64,000 nucleotides of DNA, from NCBI GenBank assembly GCA_965261695.1, contig OZ253474.1, positions 3,100,001-3,164,000 of the forward strand. The letters are read 5' to 3'. A program made the position numbers and the translations under genes. The DNA comes from Bin5 sp965261695 (lineage in GTDB: Bacteria > Chloroflexota > Anaerolineae > Caldilineales > Caldilineaceae). Of this stretch, positions 17,157-25,470 are shown piece after piece. The stretch's first letter is position 1; the number at the start of each line of letters is the position of its first letter. The notes beneath the pieces are model-generated. The model saw only the letters and a program-made list of their open reading frames with translations. It searched no databases and was not told the DNA's origin.

Positions 17157-17999
17157 TCAAGCGCGGTCTTGTGGCTGCAATTGGCGGTAGGCTTCGACAA
17201 CGGCGTTCAGGAAGTCGACGCTCGCCCGTGTGTTGGTCGGCTTCGGCTTGTCGATGCGCGCCGCGATTGCCTGCGCCAGGCGACGCAACATTATGTTTGA
17301 TGGGCCGCCGTGCCATTTGCGCGCCAACATTTCCCGGATCAGTTCATAGTCGGCTGCGGACAGACGGCGAATGTGGGGGAATTCCAGCAGCAGGGACGGG
17401 GCCTCGTCGGCATCAGTCTGCGTTTGCGACCGTGCCGACGCTACCAGCGAGTCCAGTGACAGGTCCGCCCGCATACGCACGACGACGGTGCCCGCGGCCA
17501 AATCCCCCAGGCGTCGTGTCTTTTCGTTGCAAAACATCACCACCAGGCCCATCCCATAGCCCGATGGCAGAAAGTCGATTGGGCGCACCAGGTTGCGTAG
17601 GGCCGCTTCGGTGAGGCCAATCGGGTTGCCATCCAGCCGCAGCACGCGGATTTTCACCAGCCGTTTGCCCGGTGTCTGACCATTCCACAAAAACTCAAAG
17701 AGAGTATAATAGCCCCAGAAGACAATGAATTGGAGCAGAGCGAACAGCGCAATTGCCAGGCCTTCAAGCCAGCTTATTTCTTCGCTGTCGAAGACGCTGA
17801 TTGCAAGTGGAGCGTCGTCCCGGATCAGGACTACGAATAACAGAATGTTCAGAATCACCAGCAAACAGGTGACAAGGAAGGTGTCAATCAGAGCGCCGAT
17901 AAAGCGGTTGCCGATGCCGGCGATGTCGTAGGTTAAGGAGACATTCTCCGGCGTGTCGATGGTGTAGTCCTGGTCTAAGATCAGCGGTTTCGCAGGCAT
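17157..17999 (-). CDS. RDD family membrane protein
   Basis: A 280-residue membrane protein with an RDD domain. The domain starts IGNRFIGALIDTFLVTCLLVIL (in pieces), with the signature R and D in the first helix. It has a second helix pair around residues 85-105 (ALFALLQFIVFWGYYTLFEFLW) and the TPGKRLVKIRV motif near residue 111. A third helix region carries LRNLVRPIDFLPSGYGMGLVVMF. The C-terminal ~100 residues are soluble and helical. RDD proteins commonly neighbour SpoIIM-family and DUF58 genes in Chloroflexota and Actinobacteria, as here. Its ATG is only 11 nt from the divergent SpoIIM ATG; GAGAAAG in that gap could be its ribosome site. Confidence 0.85.
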   Translation of the reverse strand: MPAKPLILDQDYTIDTPENVSLTYDIAGIGNRFIGALIDTFLVTCLLVILNILLFVVLIRDDAPLAISVFDSEEISWLEGLAIALFALLQFIVFWGYYTLFEFLWNGQTPGKRLVKIRVLRLDGNPIGLTEAALRNLVRPIDFLPSGYGMGLVVMFCNEKTRRLGDLAAGTVVVRMRADLSLDSLVASARSQTQTDADEAPSLLLEFPHIRRLSAADYELIREMLARKWHGGPSNIMLRRLAQAIAARIDKPKPTNTRASVDFLNAVVEAYRQLQPQDRA

Positions 18000-18010
18000 A
18001 GAACTTTCTC

Positions 18011-19012
18011 ATGCAATTTGATTCTTTCATCCGAAGACAAGAGAACAATTGGCGACGTCTTGAGGAGTTGACCGATCGCACGCGGGGCAACGCCGAGGCA
18101 CTTTCCGAGACGGAACTGCACGAATTTGGCCGGCTTTATCAGATCACCTCGTCCGATTTGGCTCTTGCGCAACGAGATTTTCCCGGCCAACGGGTGACCC
18201 GCTATCTAAACCAGTTGGTGGGTCGCGCCCACGCGCTCTTGTACCGCGAGGAACCTTTGCGCCGTCAGCAGTTGCTTAATTTCTATCGTTTGGCCTTTCC
18301 CCGGCTCTATCGTCGGTTGCTCCCCTACACACTGGCATCGGCGGCGCTGTTTCTGCTGCCGGCGGTCATCGCTTTTGTGGTCGTGTGGAACCGACCCGAC
18401 GCCATCTACCTGATCTTGGGGGACGGCATCGAACCGTTGGTCGAGACAGTGGAAGAGGGTGAACTGTGGACGGAGATTGCGCCCAATGTGCGCACAGCCG
18501 TCTCCACCGCGATTCTCACCAATAACATCAGCGTGACCTTTTTCGCCTTTGCCGGCGCGCTCACCGGCGGCCTGTTGACGCTATACATCGTGATCTTCAA
18601 TGGACTCAATATCGGCGCTGTGTTCGGGCTGTTGCAGGCCCATGGTATGAGCCCCGGTCTGGCCGAGTTCGTCGTCGCCCACGGATTCGTCGAACTGAGC
18701 GTCATCTTTCTAGCTGGCGGCTGCGGCTTTTTCATCGCCGACGGTCTGCTGCGGCCCGGTCTGTTGAGCCGGGCTACGGCCCTGAGCCAGCGCGCCCGCG
18801 TTGCGCTGCAACTGATTCTCGGCAGTATGCCCCTTCTCGTCGCGGCCGGGCTGATCGAAGGTTTCATCAGTCCCAGCGGGCTGCCCTGGCAGTTGAAACT
18901 GGCCGTCGGTCTCGCCACCGGCCTCGCCCTCTACATATATTGGTTGCGCCGGCCGCGGGCTGAGCAACCGAACTGGCGGCACAACGTTATCAAAGCAGCG
19001 TCCGCGCCTTGA
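18011..19012 (+). CDS. SpoIIM/DUF95 family membrane protein
   Basis: A 333-residue integral membrane protein of the stage II sporulation protein M (DUF95) family. A ~100-residue helical cytoplasmic N-terminus (MQFDSFIRRQENNWRRLE) precedes a first helix near 103-123. A NNISVTFFAFAGALTGGLLTLY segment (in pieces near residues 175-197), the GLNIGAVFGLL loop and the PHGxxE-like AHGFVELSVIFLAGG signature near residue 222 follow. This organism need not sporulate: the family is widespread in non-sporulating phyla. No ribosome site precedes the ATG. Its 3' end overlaps that of the convergent DUF58 gene by 23 bp. Confidence 0.85.
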   Translation: MQFDSFIRRQENNWRRLEELTDRTRGNAEALSETELHEFGRLYQITSSDLALAQRDFPGQRVTRYLNQLVGRAHALLYREEPLRRQQLLNFYRLAFPRLYRRLLPYTLASAALFLLPAVIAFVVVWNRPDAIYLILGDGIEPLVETVEEGELWTEIAPNVRTAVSTAILTNNISVTFFAFAGALTGGLLTLYIVIFNGLNIGAVFGLLQAHGMSPGLAEFVVAHGFVELSVIFLAGGCGFFIADGLLRPGLLSRATALSQRARVALQLILGSMPLLVAAGLIEGFISPSGLPWQLKLAVGLATGLALYIYWLRRPRAEQPNWRHNVIKAASAP

Positions 19013-20309
19013 TCTGCAAGTAGCGTTCGATCAGCGCGACGCTGAGTTGGTCTGCCGGTACGTCCAGCGTCAACACGCCGCGGCTGCGCAATGCATCCAG
19101 CGCCAACTCCCGTTCCCGCAGAAGCCTCTCTGACACGGTACGCCGATACAGCCCGGCCACATCCGCGATGGGTTGGCGGGCAAATGCCTCCACCGTTGGA
19201 TCCCGCATCGTCACCAGCAGGGGCAGATGTCGTCGGCGCAGCCGCAACAGCCCGGCTACAAGCGTTTCATTGGTGACGCTGCCGGTCAGGTCGCTGAAGA
19301 CAAGCGCCAACGAGTGTCGTCGCTGGCGGCTGGCAAAATATCCGAACGCGCGGGCGAAATCCGGCTCGACAGGCTGACCCTGTACGTTGTACAAGAGTTC
19401 CAGCATCCGGTAGAATTGGGCTTTGTCGGTGCGCGGTTGCAGCCATGTATGCACATCATCGGCGAAGGTGAGCACTCCCATGCGATCACCCTTTTGCACG
19501 GCCACATAGGCCAGCAACAGGACGGCATTGATCGCAAAGTCCATCTTCGCCACATCCCCGACCGGACTGCGCATCATGCGCCCCACGTCGATGAGGGCGA
19601 CCAGGTTTTGCGCCCGCTCGATCTCGAACTCGGTTGAGATCGGCCTGCCGCGCCGGGCGGTTGCCTTCCAGTTGATGTGCCGGTACTCGTCATCCGGCTG
19701 ATATTCTCGCAGGCGCGTGAACTCGGTACCCCTGCCCCGTACGCGCACAGAACGCAGCCCCATCTCCCACAGGCGGTTTCTGCGCAGGAGCAGATCGTAC
19801 TTTTTGACGTCCGCCAGATTCGGGTAGACTTTTACGTCTGCACTAGCGGGGAAGGTCGCCTGCCGCCTCAGCAGACCGAGCACGGACTCCCAACGCAGAT
19901 GCAACTCGCCGAAGCGAAAGTCCCCTCGCCGCGGCGGATACAGGTGGTAGACCCAATTGGCAGGCACATGCGGGTGCGCCGTTCCTTGCAAAATACGCTG
20001 TTCATCGGCGATGCGGAAGGTTGGCGGTGTTTCGTCCCGAAGCCAGACTGGGAGTGGGCGGGTTCCGGCGCCTAACTGCACCCGCAACTCGATGCGGTTC
20101 CAGGCGGCCAGAGACAGGCGATCATCGTGATGACGCGTCACTGTCCACGCTTTGGGTTCTGGAGTCAGTTGCCAGTCAGTCAGAAGCAGGGCGCAGCTTC
20201 CGATCAACCAGACCAGCCCAAGCCAGCCCAGCCAACCGGCGAAGGTGGCAGCGGCGAGAAACAGGGCGGTGACCGCCAGCAGAAGCAGCCCGCGTACCGT
20301 CAATTGCAT
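18990..20309 (-). CDS. DUF58 protein with von Willebrand A-like domain
   Basis: A 439-residue DUF58 protein. Two N-terminal hydrophobic helices (about residues 6-47) anchor it to the membrane. The DUF58 core has RGRGTEFTRLREYQPDDEYR (residues ~191-210) with the invariant RxYxPxDxxRxIxWKxTAR pattern. A VWA-like domain follows (LVALIDVGRMMRSPVG near 232-247, MGVLTFADDVHTW). Such proteins usually sit beside MoxR AAA ATPases in a chaperone-like cluster. No MoxR gene is in this window, but RDD and SpoIIM partners are adjacent. The start lacks a Shine-Dalgarno site. Confidence 0.85.
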   Translation of the reverse strand: MQLTVRGLLLLAVTALFLAAATFAGWLGWLGLVWLIGSCALLLTDWQLTPEPKAWTVTRHHDDRLSLAAWNRIELRVQLGAGTRPLPVWLRDETPPTFRIADEQRILQGTAHPHVPANWVYHLYPPRRGDFRFGELHLRWESVLGLLRRQATFPASADVKVYPNLADVKKYDLLLRRNRLWEMGLRSVRVRGRGTEFTRLREYQPDDEYRHINWKATARRGRPISTEFEIERAQNLVALIDVGRMMRSPVGDVAKMDFAINAVLLLAYVAVQKGDRMGVLTFADDVHTWLQPRTDKAQFYRMLELLYNVQGQPVEPDFARAFGYFASRQRRHSLALVFSDLTGSVTNETLVAGLLRLRRRHLPLLVTMRDPTVEAFARQPIADVAGLYRRTVSERLLRERELALDALRSRGVLTLDVPADQLSVALIERYLQIKARTLL

Positions 20310-20494
20310 TATCGTCTGAACGGTAGTTCTTGGTGGTCAGTTCTTCGTTTTCGGTAACTCCACAGAGCGGACTTTCAGGCAGTTACCAAGAACAAGAATC
20401 TGAAAACTGAATATCCGGGAGATAATCGCTGAGGCATCCGCTTGTTTCGCGCATGTGCGGATGGCTGATTCATCTCCAATGTAGAAATGCAGCG

Positions 20495-20767
20495 TTACCA
20501 TGCAGAGGCTTGGCGCCCGTTGCGGGCTGTCCGAAAGATGGAGTCAGCGACGGGCGAATTCACTCTTCGCCACAAGTAACCATTATCCGGCTCAATCACT
20601 TCGATGCCAGCATCGCGTATGATATGAACGCTGTGCCTGTTGATCGTAACGAACTCGGCTGACTGCTCCAGAACCTGCGGCAAACTCTTGAGGATATATG
20701 GTTTGGCCTGCTCCGACTGACCCGTAGTCAGCGGCTGAACGTTCATTGACTCCGGCGCGTTCGTCAT
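20495..20767 (-). CDS. small hypothetical protein, 90 aa
   Basis: A 90-residue ORF with genome-like codon use and no family I recognise. The middle (QSEQAKPYILKSLPQVLEQSAEFVTI, in pieces) reads as a helix and strand, and DAGIEVIEPDNGYLWRRV as a further beta segment. It may be a small regulator or antitoxin-type protein, but nothing proves this. The main support for it being real is a strong extended -10 box ending exactly 7 nt before its ATG (20775-20783), which would give a leaderless message. No toxin-like partner gene lies next to it. Confidence 0.4.
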   Translation of the reverse strand: MTNAPESMNVQPLTTGQSEQAKPYILKSLPQVLEQSAEFVTINRHSVHIIRDAGIEVIEPDNGYLWRRVNSPVADSIFRTARNGRQASAW

Positions 20768-20774
20768 GTCGACA

Positions 20775-20783
20775 AGTATACCA
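20775..20783 (-). promoter_or_regulatory. extended -10 promoter, leaderless arrangement
   Basis: Read on the reverse strand, TGGTATACT is an almost ideal extended -10 element. Its last base lies 7 nt before the ATG of the 90-aa ORF, so transcription should begin at or next to the start codon. Confidence 0.5.
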
Positions 20784-21263
20784 CGAGTCAGCCGTCGTCT
20801 GGATACGAAGGAGACGACGGGTCAGGGCGATTGCGCTCGCTGCCTCACTTCGATCAGTTGATGATAACGCGGTGCGATTTGGTTGGGGCAAGCGGGCGGG
20901 TGGCGGACGGAATGCGCACAAAACGTACATTGTGGCGTCCGTTGCATCCGCCTTTACGAGAAACCGCGCAGGGGCGCAGTGGGAAGGACTGGCACTTTTC
21001 TGAAATTGGGCGGCACATGCAGATTCAGGCATGGGGGGAGAATGGCACATATGGTCTAATTCTTCAAACCGGGGCCAGGGCATCGGCATCAAATGGGTCA
21101 AGAGCTCGTGGGCCTGCCTGAATTGAATCCAGCTCAGGGGAAGTCGCCGAAGCGTGTACGAATTATGGCGCGCGGCCAGTAAGTCTGTCGGTTTCGGGCT
21201 GGGTCGAGTTCGAGGATGGCGGCGGGGACGGTGGAGAGGCGGGGCGTGTTTGGTCGTGATTCG

Positions 21264-21288
21264 TCGCGAAGTGTCGCGACGTGCCGCG
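21264..21288. repeat. CGCGAAGTG-type triplet repeat, copy 1
   Basis: Three imperfect tandem units of about nine bases (consensus TCGCGAAGTG). The 25-base stretch matches 58873-58897 at 23 of 25 positions, so the two large spacers share this sequence. Confidence 0.65.
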
Positions 21289-21390
21289 CTAAAACAGGCG
21301 ATCTTTCGAAAAGCGAAATGGAATTTTTCCTGATCTCACGTTCGGGAGGCTGGGGGCGTGACAGGAGCAGGTCATAAGTGTGCAACGGAA

Positions 21391-21818
21391 GCGAAAGCAG
21401 AACTCGTAATCCCGGCGAAGGTGTACAGGGTCTTCGGATGGTATATGCAAGTCCAAATCCTATTGCAATGCGTTTCGATTGAAGGCGCATGGGGCAGGGC
21501 ATATAGATCCAGTGTGCGTCCGCATCGGGAACCTGCTTCTTTCTGAATAGCGAATTGGGTGTTGCATATTGCGTAAGTGCAGGCGAGTCGGCCACGATTC
21601 AGTTGCTTTATGCGCCGACAAAGTCCCGGTTTCAAACGGGACTAAAATTAGATGCGATTGCCCTGGACGACGGGTGTATCCCTGGATGGTGGCGCATCTG
21701 GCCGGAGCATCGTGCCACGCTCTCTTCAATCATTCGGAATACTTTGTAATCCCATTAAATAATATATCTTGAGCGGGGTCCCACACAGCAATGCCAGGAT
21801 TACAAGCTCTGCTTTCTC
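21391..21818. repeat. 428-bp element with 26-bp terminal inverted repeats
   Basis: The ends 21391-21416 and 21793-21818 are inverted copies matching at 22 of 26 positions (GCGAAAGCAGAACTCGTAAT at the left), with weaker similarity continuing outward and inward. No transposase lies between them, so this looks like a degenerate non-autonomous (MITE-like) element. A second repeat family is nested at 21495-21666. Confidence 0.6.
21495..21666. repeat. MITE-like repeat, copy A
   Basis: A ~172-bp repeat beginning CAGGGCAT and ending in TTAGATGCGATTGCCCTG. The right end, reverse-complemented, is CAGGGCAATCGCATCTAA, matching the left ends of the copies at 58484 and 59116. The interior matches copy B over about 145 bp, including GTGCGTCCGCATCGGGAAC and TTGCGTAAGTGCAGGCGAG. 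Confidence 0.65.
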
Positions 21819-22313
21819 TTTCGGCACGCATACAAGACCTGCTCCTTTCACTCCATCAGCCTCCCGAACGTTAACCGTCCACGAATTGATATTCACATTC
21901 AAAGAAATTAATCGTATAACGCTCGTGATCGTTCGTATAAGGCTTGTACGAGCGTTACGGGCGCCTGCATCATAAATTCGTATCATTGACCTCCCAATGC
22001 CCCTCCTGTTTTCCTTCCCTATCGCCGGATCGCCCCCCTTCAGACCTCACCCCTTTTCTGGGCTACACGCGAGACGGCGGGTGCGTCCCCAGGGGCACTG
22101 TACAGAAACCATTATTGCGGATGGGCTGGGACGCGCAAGGCCAAGGGCGGTCGGCGCCGGAGGACCGGGAGATGGCTCGAATCTTTTGTCCAGAACGAGG
22201 CGACCGTCAGGAAACGGTCCGACAACGTTCCGAGAGTTGGCCGGAAAGATGCTTCTGAGGGATGTAGAATCATGGCATCTACAGTTCAATTAGCGGATTG
22301 CGGAGGTCCAGCC

Positions 22314-23534
22314 ATGATTTTACGAATTTTGTTGACGGGAACGACTCTTGTGCTGCTGACGCTGGCTGCGTCGGTTGGCGCAGCGGCGAGCGCCGAGCCG
22401 AATTGGATTCCAATCACTGGATTGGAGAACGTGCGCGCGTATGCGGCGGCGCCGCGCGTGGACGGACGCAGTTACGCAGTGGACGGCGGCCGGCTTTACG
22501 CCGGGGTCGGCGGTGTCTGGGAGTTGACCGCCGTGCCGCCCGGTGTGATCGCCAACGCCGTCATGGTGGACCGGGCCGATCCGGACACGGTGTATGTCGG
22601 CGCGGCCAACAGGTTGAGCGTTTACGTCTCGCGCAATGCCGGGCAGGGCTGGATGGAGGTTCGCATTGATACGGAGGCGATCGGCGGCGTGACCGCGCTG
22701 GCGTTTGACGCGGCCAACCGGCTGCTGTATGTGGGGACGGATACCGACGGGGTCTATCGGCTGCGGGATGTGGGCGCCGCGGGCAGGGGCGGGCTGATCG
22801 CCAGCGGTCATCTTCTGTTGGAGGAGCCGGTGCAAGAGATCGCCGCGGACAGCACAGGGGCGGGGTTGGCATTCGTGCGAACGCAGGAGAAGCTGTACCG
22901 GGCTGAGGCGTTTGGGTTGCGCTGGGTGGCCGTGGACGGTCTACCCGGGCCGCCGACAGCCGTGGCCGTAGCCGATACGTCGCCGCCGACGGTCTACGCA
23001 GGCACGGCCGGCGCCGGTGTCGTGATGAGCCGGGACGGGGTTGCGTGGCGGTCGAGCAATCAGGGGCTGGGTAGCACGGTTGAGAATCGGCTTGTGATCA
23101 GCGACCTGGTTGTCGATGCGGCGCAGCCCAGGGTGGTGTACGCCGGAACAGTTCTCGCCGGTGGGGACGGGCTCCACCTGTCGCCCAGCCGCGTGGCAAT
23201 GAGTACTGATGGCGGCGCCAACTGGGAAACAGTGGCGGAACTGGACGACTTTCGGGTGGCGGAACTGCTGCCGGTAACAGGTCGGGCAGGGAGCGTTTAC
23301 GCTCTGACGACCGCCAGCCGTACACCGCTGGCAGTCGGCGCAGAGCCGTCGGTAGAGAAGCCGGAAAGCGCAGAGCCTTGGACCTCCGAACTGAGTCTAA
23401 CGAGGCTGCTGGCCTGGATTTTGGCGGGACATGCCAGCGCGGCGCTCCTCATCCTGGCAGTCGGCGAGTTCAGGAAAGGGAGCCGCCGAGCCGCGGATCC
23501 CCCGTTCGGGATTGGCACGGTGCAACTCGGCTGA
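22314..23534 (+). CDS. exported beta-propeller (BNR/sortilin-like) protein
   Basis: A 406-residue secreted protein. ATG 22314 has GGAGGT 6 nt upstream and starts a Sec signal peptide (ILRILLTGTTLVLLTLAASVGAA, in pieces). The body consists of repeated ~45-residue propeller blades with the pattern DPDTVYVGAA / VSRNAGQGWMEV, PPTVYAGTAGAGVVMS / DGVAWRSSN and QPRVVYAGTV / STDGGANWETV. The S/T-x-D-x-G-x-x-W Asp-box is the mark of BNR, VPS10 and photosystem-stability-factor-like propellers. A C-terminal hydrophobic helix (LLAWILAGHASAALLILAV) probably anchors it outside the membrane. It may bind ligands or other proteins; no catalytic motif is seen. Confidence 0.75.
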   Translation: MILRILLTGTTLVLLTLAASVGAAASAEPNWIPITGLENVRAYAAAPRVDGRSYAVDGGRLYAGVGGVWELTAVPPGVIANAVMVDRADPDTVYVGAANRLSVYVSRNAGQGWMEVRIDTEAIGGVTALAFDAANRLLYVGTDTDGVYRLRDVGAAGRGGLIASGHLLLEEPVQEIAADSTGAGLAFVRTQEKLYRAEAFGLRWVAVDGLPGPPTAVAVADTSPPTVYAGTAGAGVVMSRDGVAWRSSNQGLGSTVENRLVISDLVVDAAQPRVVYAGTVLAGGDGLHLSPSRVAMSTDGGANWETVAELDDFRVAELLPVTGRAGSVYALTTASRTPLAVGAEPSVEKPESAEPWTSELSLTRLLAWILAGHASAALLILAVGEFRKGSRRAADPPFGIGTVQLG

Positions 23535-23656
23535 CGGACGGCGGCAGGCGGCTGGGCCAGCTTGAGTCTGGGTCGCTGCCTTCACCCGGAGGCGTCCTTT
23601 CCCGCGTGGGCGTCTCCGGTCCTTCACTGTCCGTGCGCACGGAGTTGCTGAAAGCT

Positions 23657-24418
23657 CTAGCGCAGTTGGGGGAAGGCGGATGCGATCACCAAGCCGATGA
23701 AGAGGAGCATCATCAGGAGACCTCTGCCGCCCGCGAGGAGGAAAAAGAGCGCCCAGGGCGCCACGCCCAGGATGATGCCGGCCAGGGCGAAATGCGGAAG
23801 ATTCCGGCCGCGGCGGTTGCCGACTGCGCGGCGAATGACGCGGGCCACGAGCGTCCCGGCGCCGGAGCCGGCGATGAAGGCGATCAAGAAGCCGAAGAAG
23901 CCAATGCTGCTGAGCAGAAAGCCGACAATTGGGGTGACGATAAGCGTTAGGACAAATCCCACCGCCAGGGCGACGATATTGTCCCGCCCCAGGGCATTGA
24001 AGTAGATGTTCTGCTGCTCTCGTACACAGTTGGTGCAGCGGTAGCCGACCGGTGTGCGCACGGCGCAGTCCATGCAGATGGGGTTGCCACATTTGTTGCA
24101 GCGCAGGAGCGTTTCTCGATCCGGGTGGTTGGCGCAGGTCAGGGTTTCCGGTTCGCCGTCGCTGCCTACTTCGAGCGGGGCGGGTTTGCCGTCGTAGATG
24201 GCGCGCCGCGCCGGGTCACCGAGGATCTCGTAGGCTTTTTCGACGGCGGCCAGCTTTTGCGCTGCATAGGCCCGGTCCGCGGCGGACTCCAGCGTATCTT
24301 GTTGGTACAGTTTGAGCAGGCGATTGTACTGTTGCGCGATCTCTTCCTGGCCGGCGTCTTCCGGCACGTCCAGTGTACGGTAATGCTCCTTTGCAGGTTG
24401 ACCGGTTTCCTCTGACAT
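23657..24418 (-). CDS. J-domain-like and B-box zinc membrane protein
   Basis: A 253-residue three-part protein. Residues ~12-77 resemble a DnaJ J-domain (HYRTLDVPEDAGQEEIAQQY, AYEILGDPARRAIYDG), but the HPD motif needed to stimulate DnaK is replaced by QQD (KLYQQDTLE). Residues ~92-135 form a B-box-like zinc site (CANHPDRETLLRCNKCGNPIC, in pieces, then C-x2-C). The C-terminal half has three to four membrane helices. The arrangement resembles rhomboid-associated or protein-quality-control membrane proteins of Chloroflexota and Actinobacteria, but no function is demonstrated. It lies just upstream of the nadK gene on the same strand order. Confidence 0.75.
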   Translation of the reverse strand: MSEETGQPAKEHYRTLDVPEDAGQEEIAQQYNRLLKLYQQDTLESAADRAYAAQKLAAVEKAYEILGDPARRAIYDGKPAPLEVGSDGEPETLTCANHPDRETLLRCNKCGNPICMDCAVRTPVGYRCTNCVREQQNIYFNALGRDNIVALAVGFVLTLIVTPIVGFLLSSIGFFGFLIAFIAGSGAGTLVARVIRRAVGNRRGRNLPHFALAGIILGVAPWALFFLLAGGRGLLMMLLFIGLVIASAFPQLR

Positions 24419-24484
24419 CGGATTTCGCTTTCTACTATAGATGGGCGCGCCACCGATGGACGCGTCCTCTGTGCGTCGCCCCGT

Positions 24485-25350
24485 TCATTTCAGCTTGTCC
24501 ATCAGCGTCTGGTAGAAGTAGCTGCGCGGGCGCAGGCGGACAAAGCGTGCCTGATAGGGGCTGCTGTCGACGACGATCTCGTCCGAGTCGTCGACTTCGA
24601 CTTCGAACTGGCCGTCCACGGTCAGCATGGCCGAGTGATCGCTGTAGACGCGCAGGCGCACTTCTGTGCCTTCGGAAAGGACGACGGCCCGGCCCATGCT
24701 CATGTGGGGGGCGACGGGAATCACCAGGATGTTGCGCAGTTCCGGGGGCAGGATTGGCCCGCCTGCGGCGAGGGCGTAGGCTGTGCTGCCGGTCGCAGTG
24801 CTGACGATCAGCCCGTCGCAGGTGTAGGTGGTCAGATAGCCGCCGTCGAGGTTGGCGCTGACGCGCACGATGCGGGCAAGGCTGCCGCGACTGAGGACGA
24901 CATCGTTGAGCGCGTCGAATGCGCAGCGCACGACGCGTTCGCCGCCGTTAGGTCTGGCCTTTGCACCAATGCGCGCACCATCAGCCGCTCTTCGATCCAG
25001 TAGTCGCCGCGGAGCAGTTGCTCCAGAGGGGTGTGCCAATCCTGGGGGAAGATTTCGGCCAGAAAGCCGAGCCGCCCCATCTTTACGCCTAACATGGGTA
25101 CGTTGTAGGCCGCGCCGAGTCGCGCGGCGCGCAGCATGGTGCCATCGCCGCCGAGGGTGATCAACAGGTCGACATCGGGGAGTCTGGCTTTGATCACGTC
25201 GGCATCCCAGGCGGAATGGCGCCAGGTTTCATCCACGCCGGCGCGATGCAGGAACTGTTCCATCTGGCCGGCGAGTTCCAACGAGTCCGGTTTGCGTGGG
25301 TGGTGTAGAATGCCGATGCGGCTGAAAGCGCGTATTGCGGCGTTCGTCAT
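24485..25350 (-). pseudogene. nadK: NAD kinase with one frameshift
   Basis: NAD kinase phosphorylates NAD to NADP and is nearly universally essential. The first frame (25350 to about 24970) has LLITLGGDGTMLRAAR with the GGDGT nucleotide loop, LGVKMGRLGFLAE and GDYWIEERLMVRA. The second frame (from about 24965 to 24485) continues in register with FDALNDVVLSRGS, TYTCDGLIVSTATGSTAYALAAGGP and a normal C-terminus. Joining requires stepping back one base between about 24945 and 24975, equivalent to a missing base. Both frames are otherwise clean, so the lesion is either very recent or an assembly error. The frames together give a full-length (~285 aa) enzyme. Confidence 0.88.
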
Positions 25351-25435
25351 TTCGAGTCATCTTTCATCGTTGATGCAGCGCAGGCTCACCAGTCTATATC
25401 AATACAAGCATATTCAGGCAAATATGTCTATCCTT

Positions 25436-25464
25436 TTGAGTTGAATTCCAGCCTGTGATAAGAT
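25436..25464 (+). promoter_or_regulatory. sigma70-type promoter, leaderless arrangement
   Basis: TTGAGT (25436-25441), a 17-bp spacer and TAAGAT (25459-25464). The -10 ends 6 nt before the ATG of the phosphoesterase, and there is no Shine-Dalgarno sequence between them, so the transcript should start at or beside the ATG. Confidence 0.55.
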
Positions 25465-25470
25465 GCGAAT

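Larger units (their letters stand above)
20784..22313. other. 1.5-kb gene-free spacer rich in repeats
   Basis: No convincing coding sequence was found here on either strand. The short open frames lack ribosome sites and their codon use is erratic. The stretch contains a triplicated CGCGAAGTG-like motif, a ~430-bp element with terminal inverted repeats, and a second ~170-bp element nested inside it. The right part (21.9-22.3 kb) is unstructured to the eye. Confidence 0.6.

Noticed and set aside
21000..22300. CRISPR array or toxin-antitoxin locus in the gene-poor spacer
   Set aside because: No regularly spaced direct repeats; the inverted repeats fit MITE-like elements and no toxin-like frame was found.
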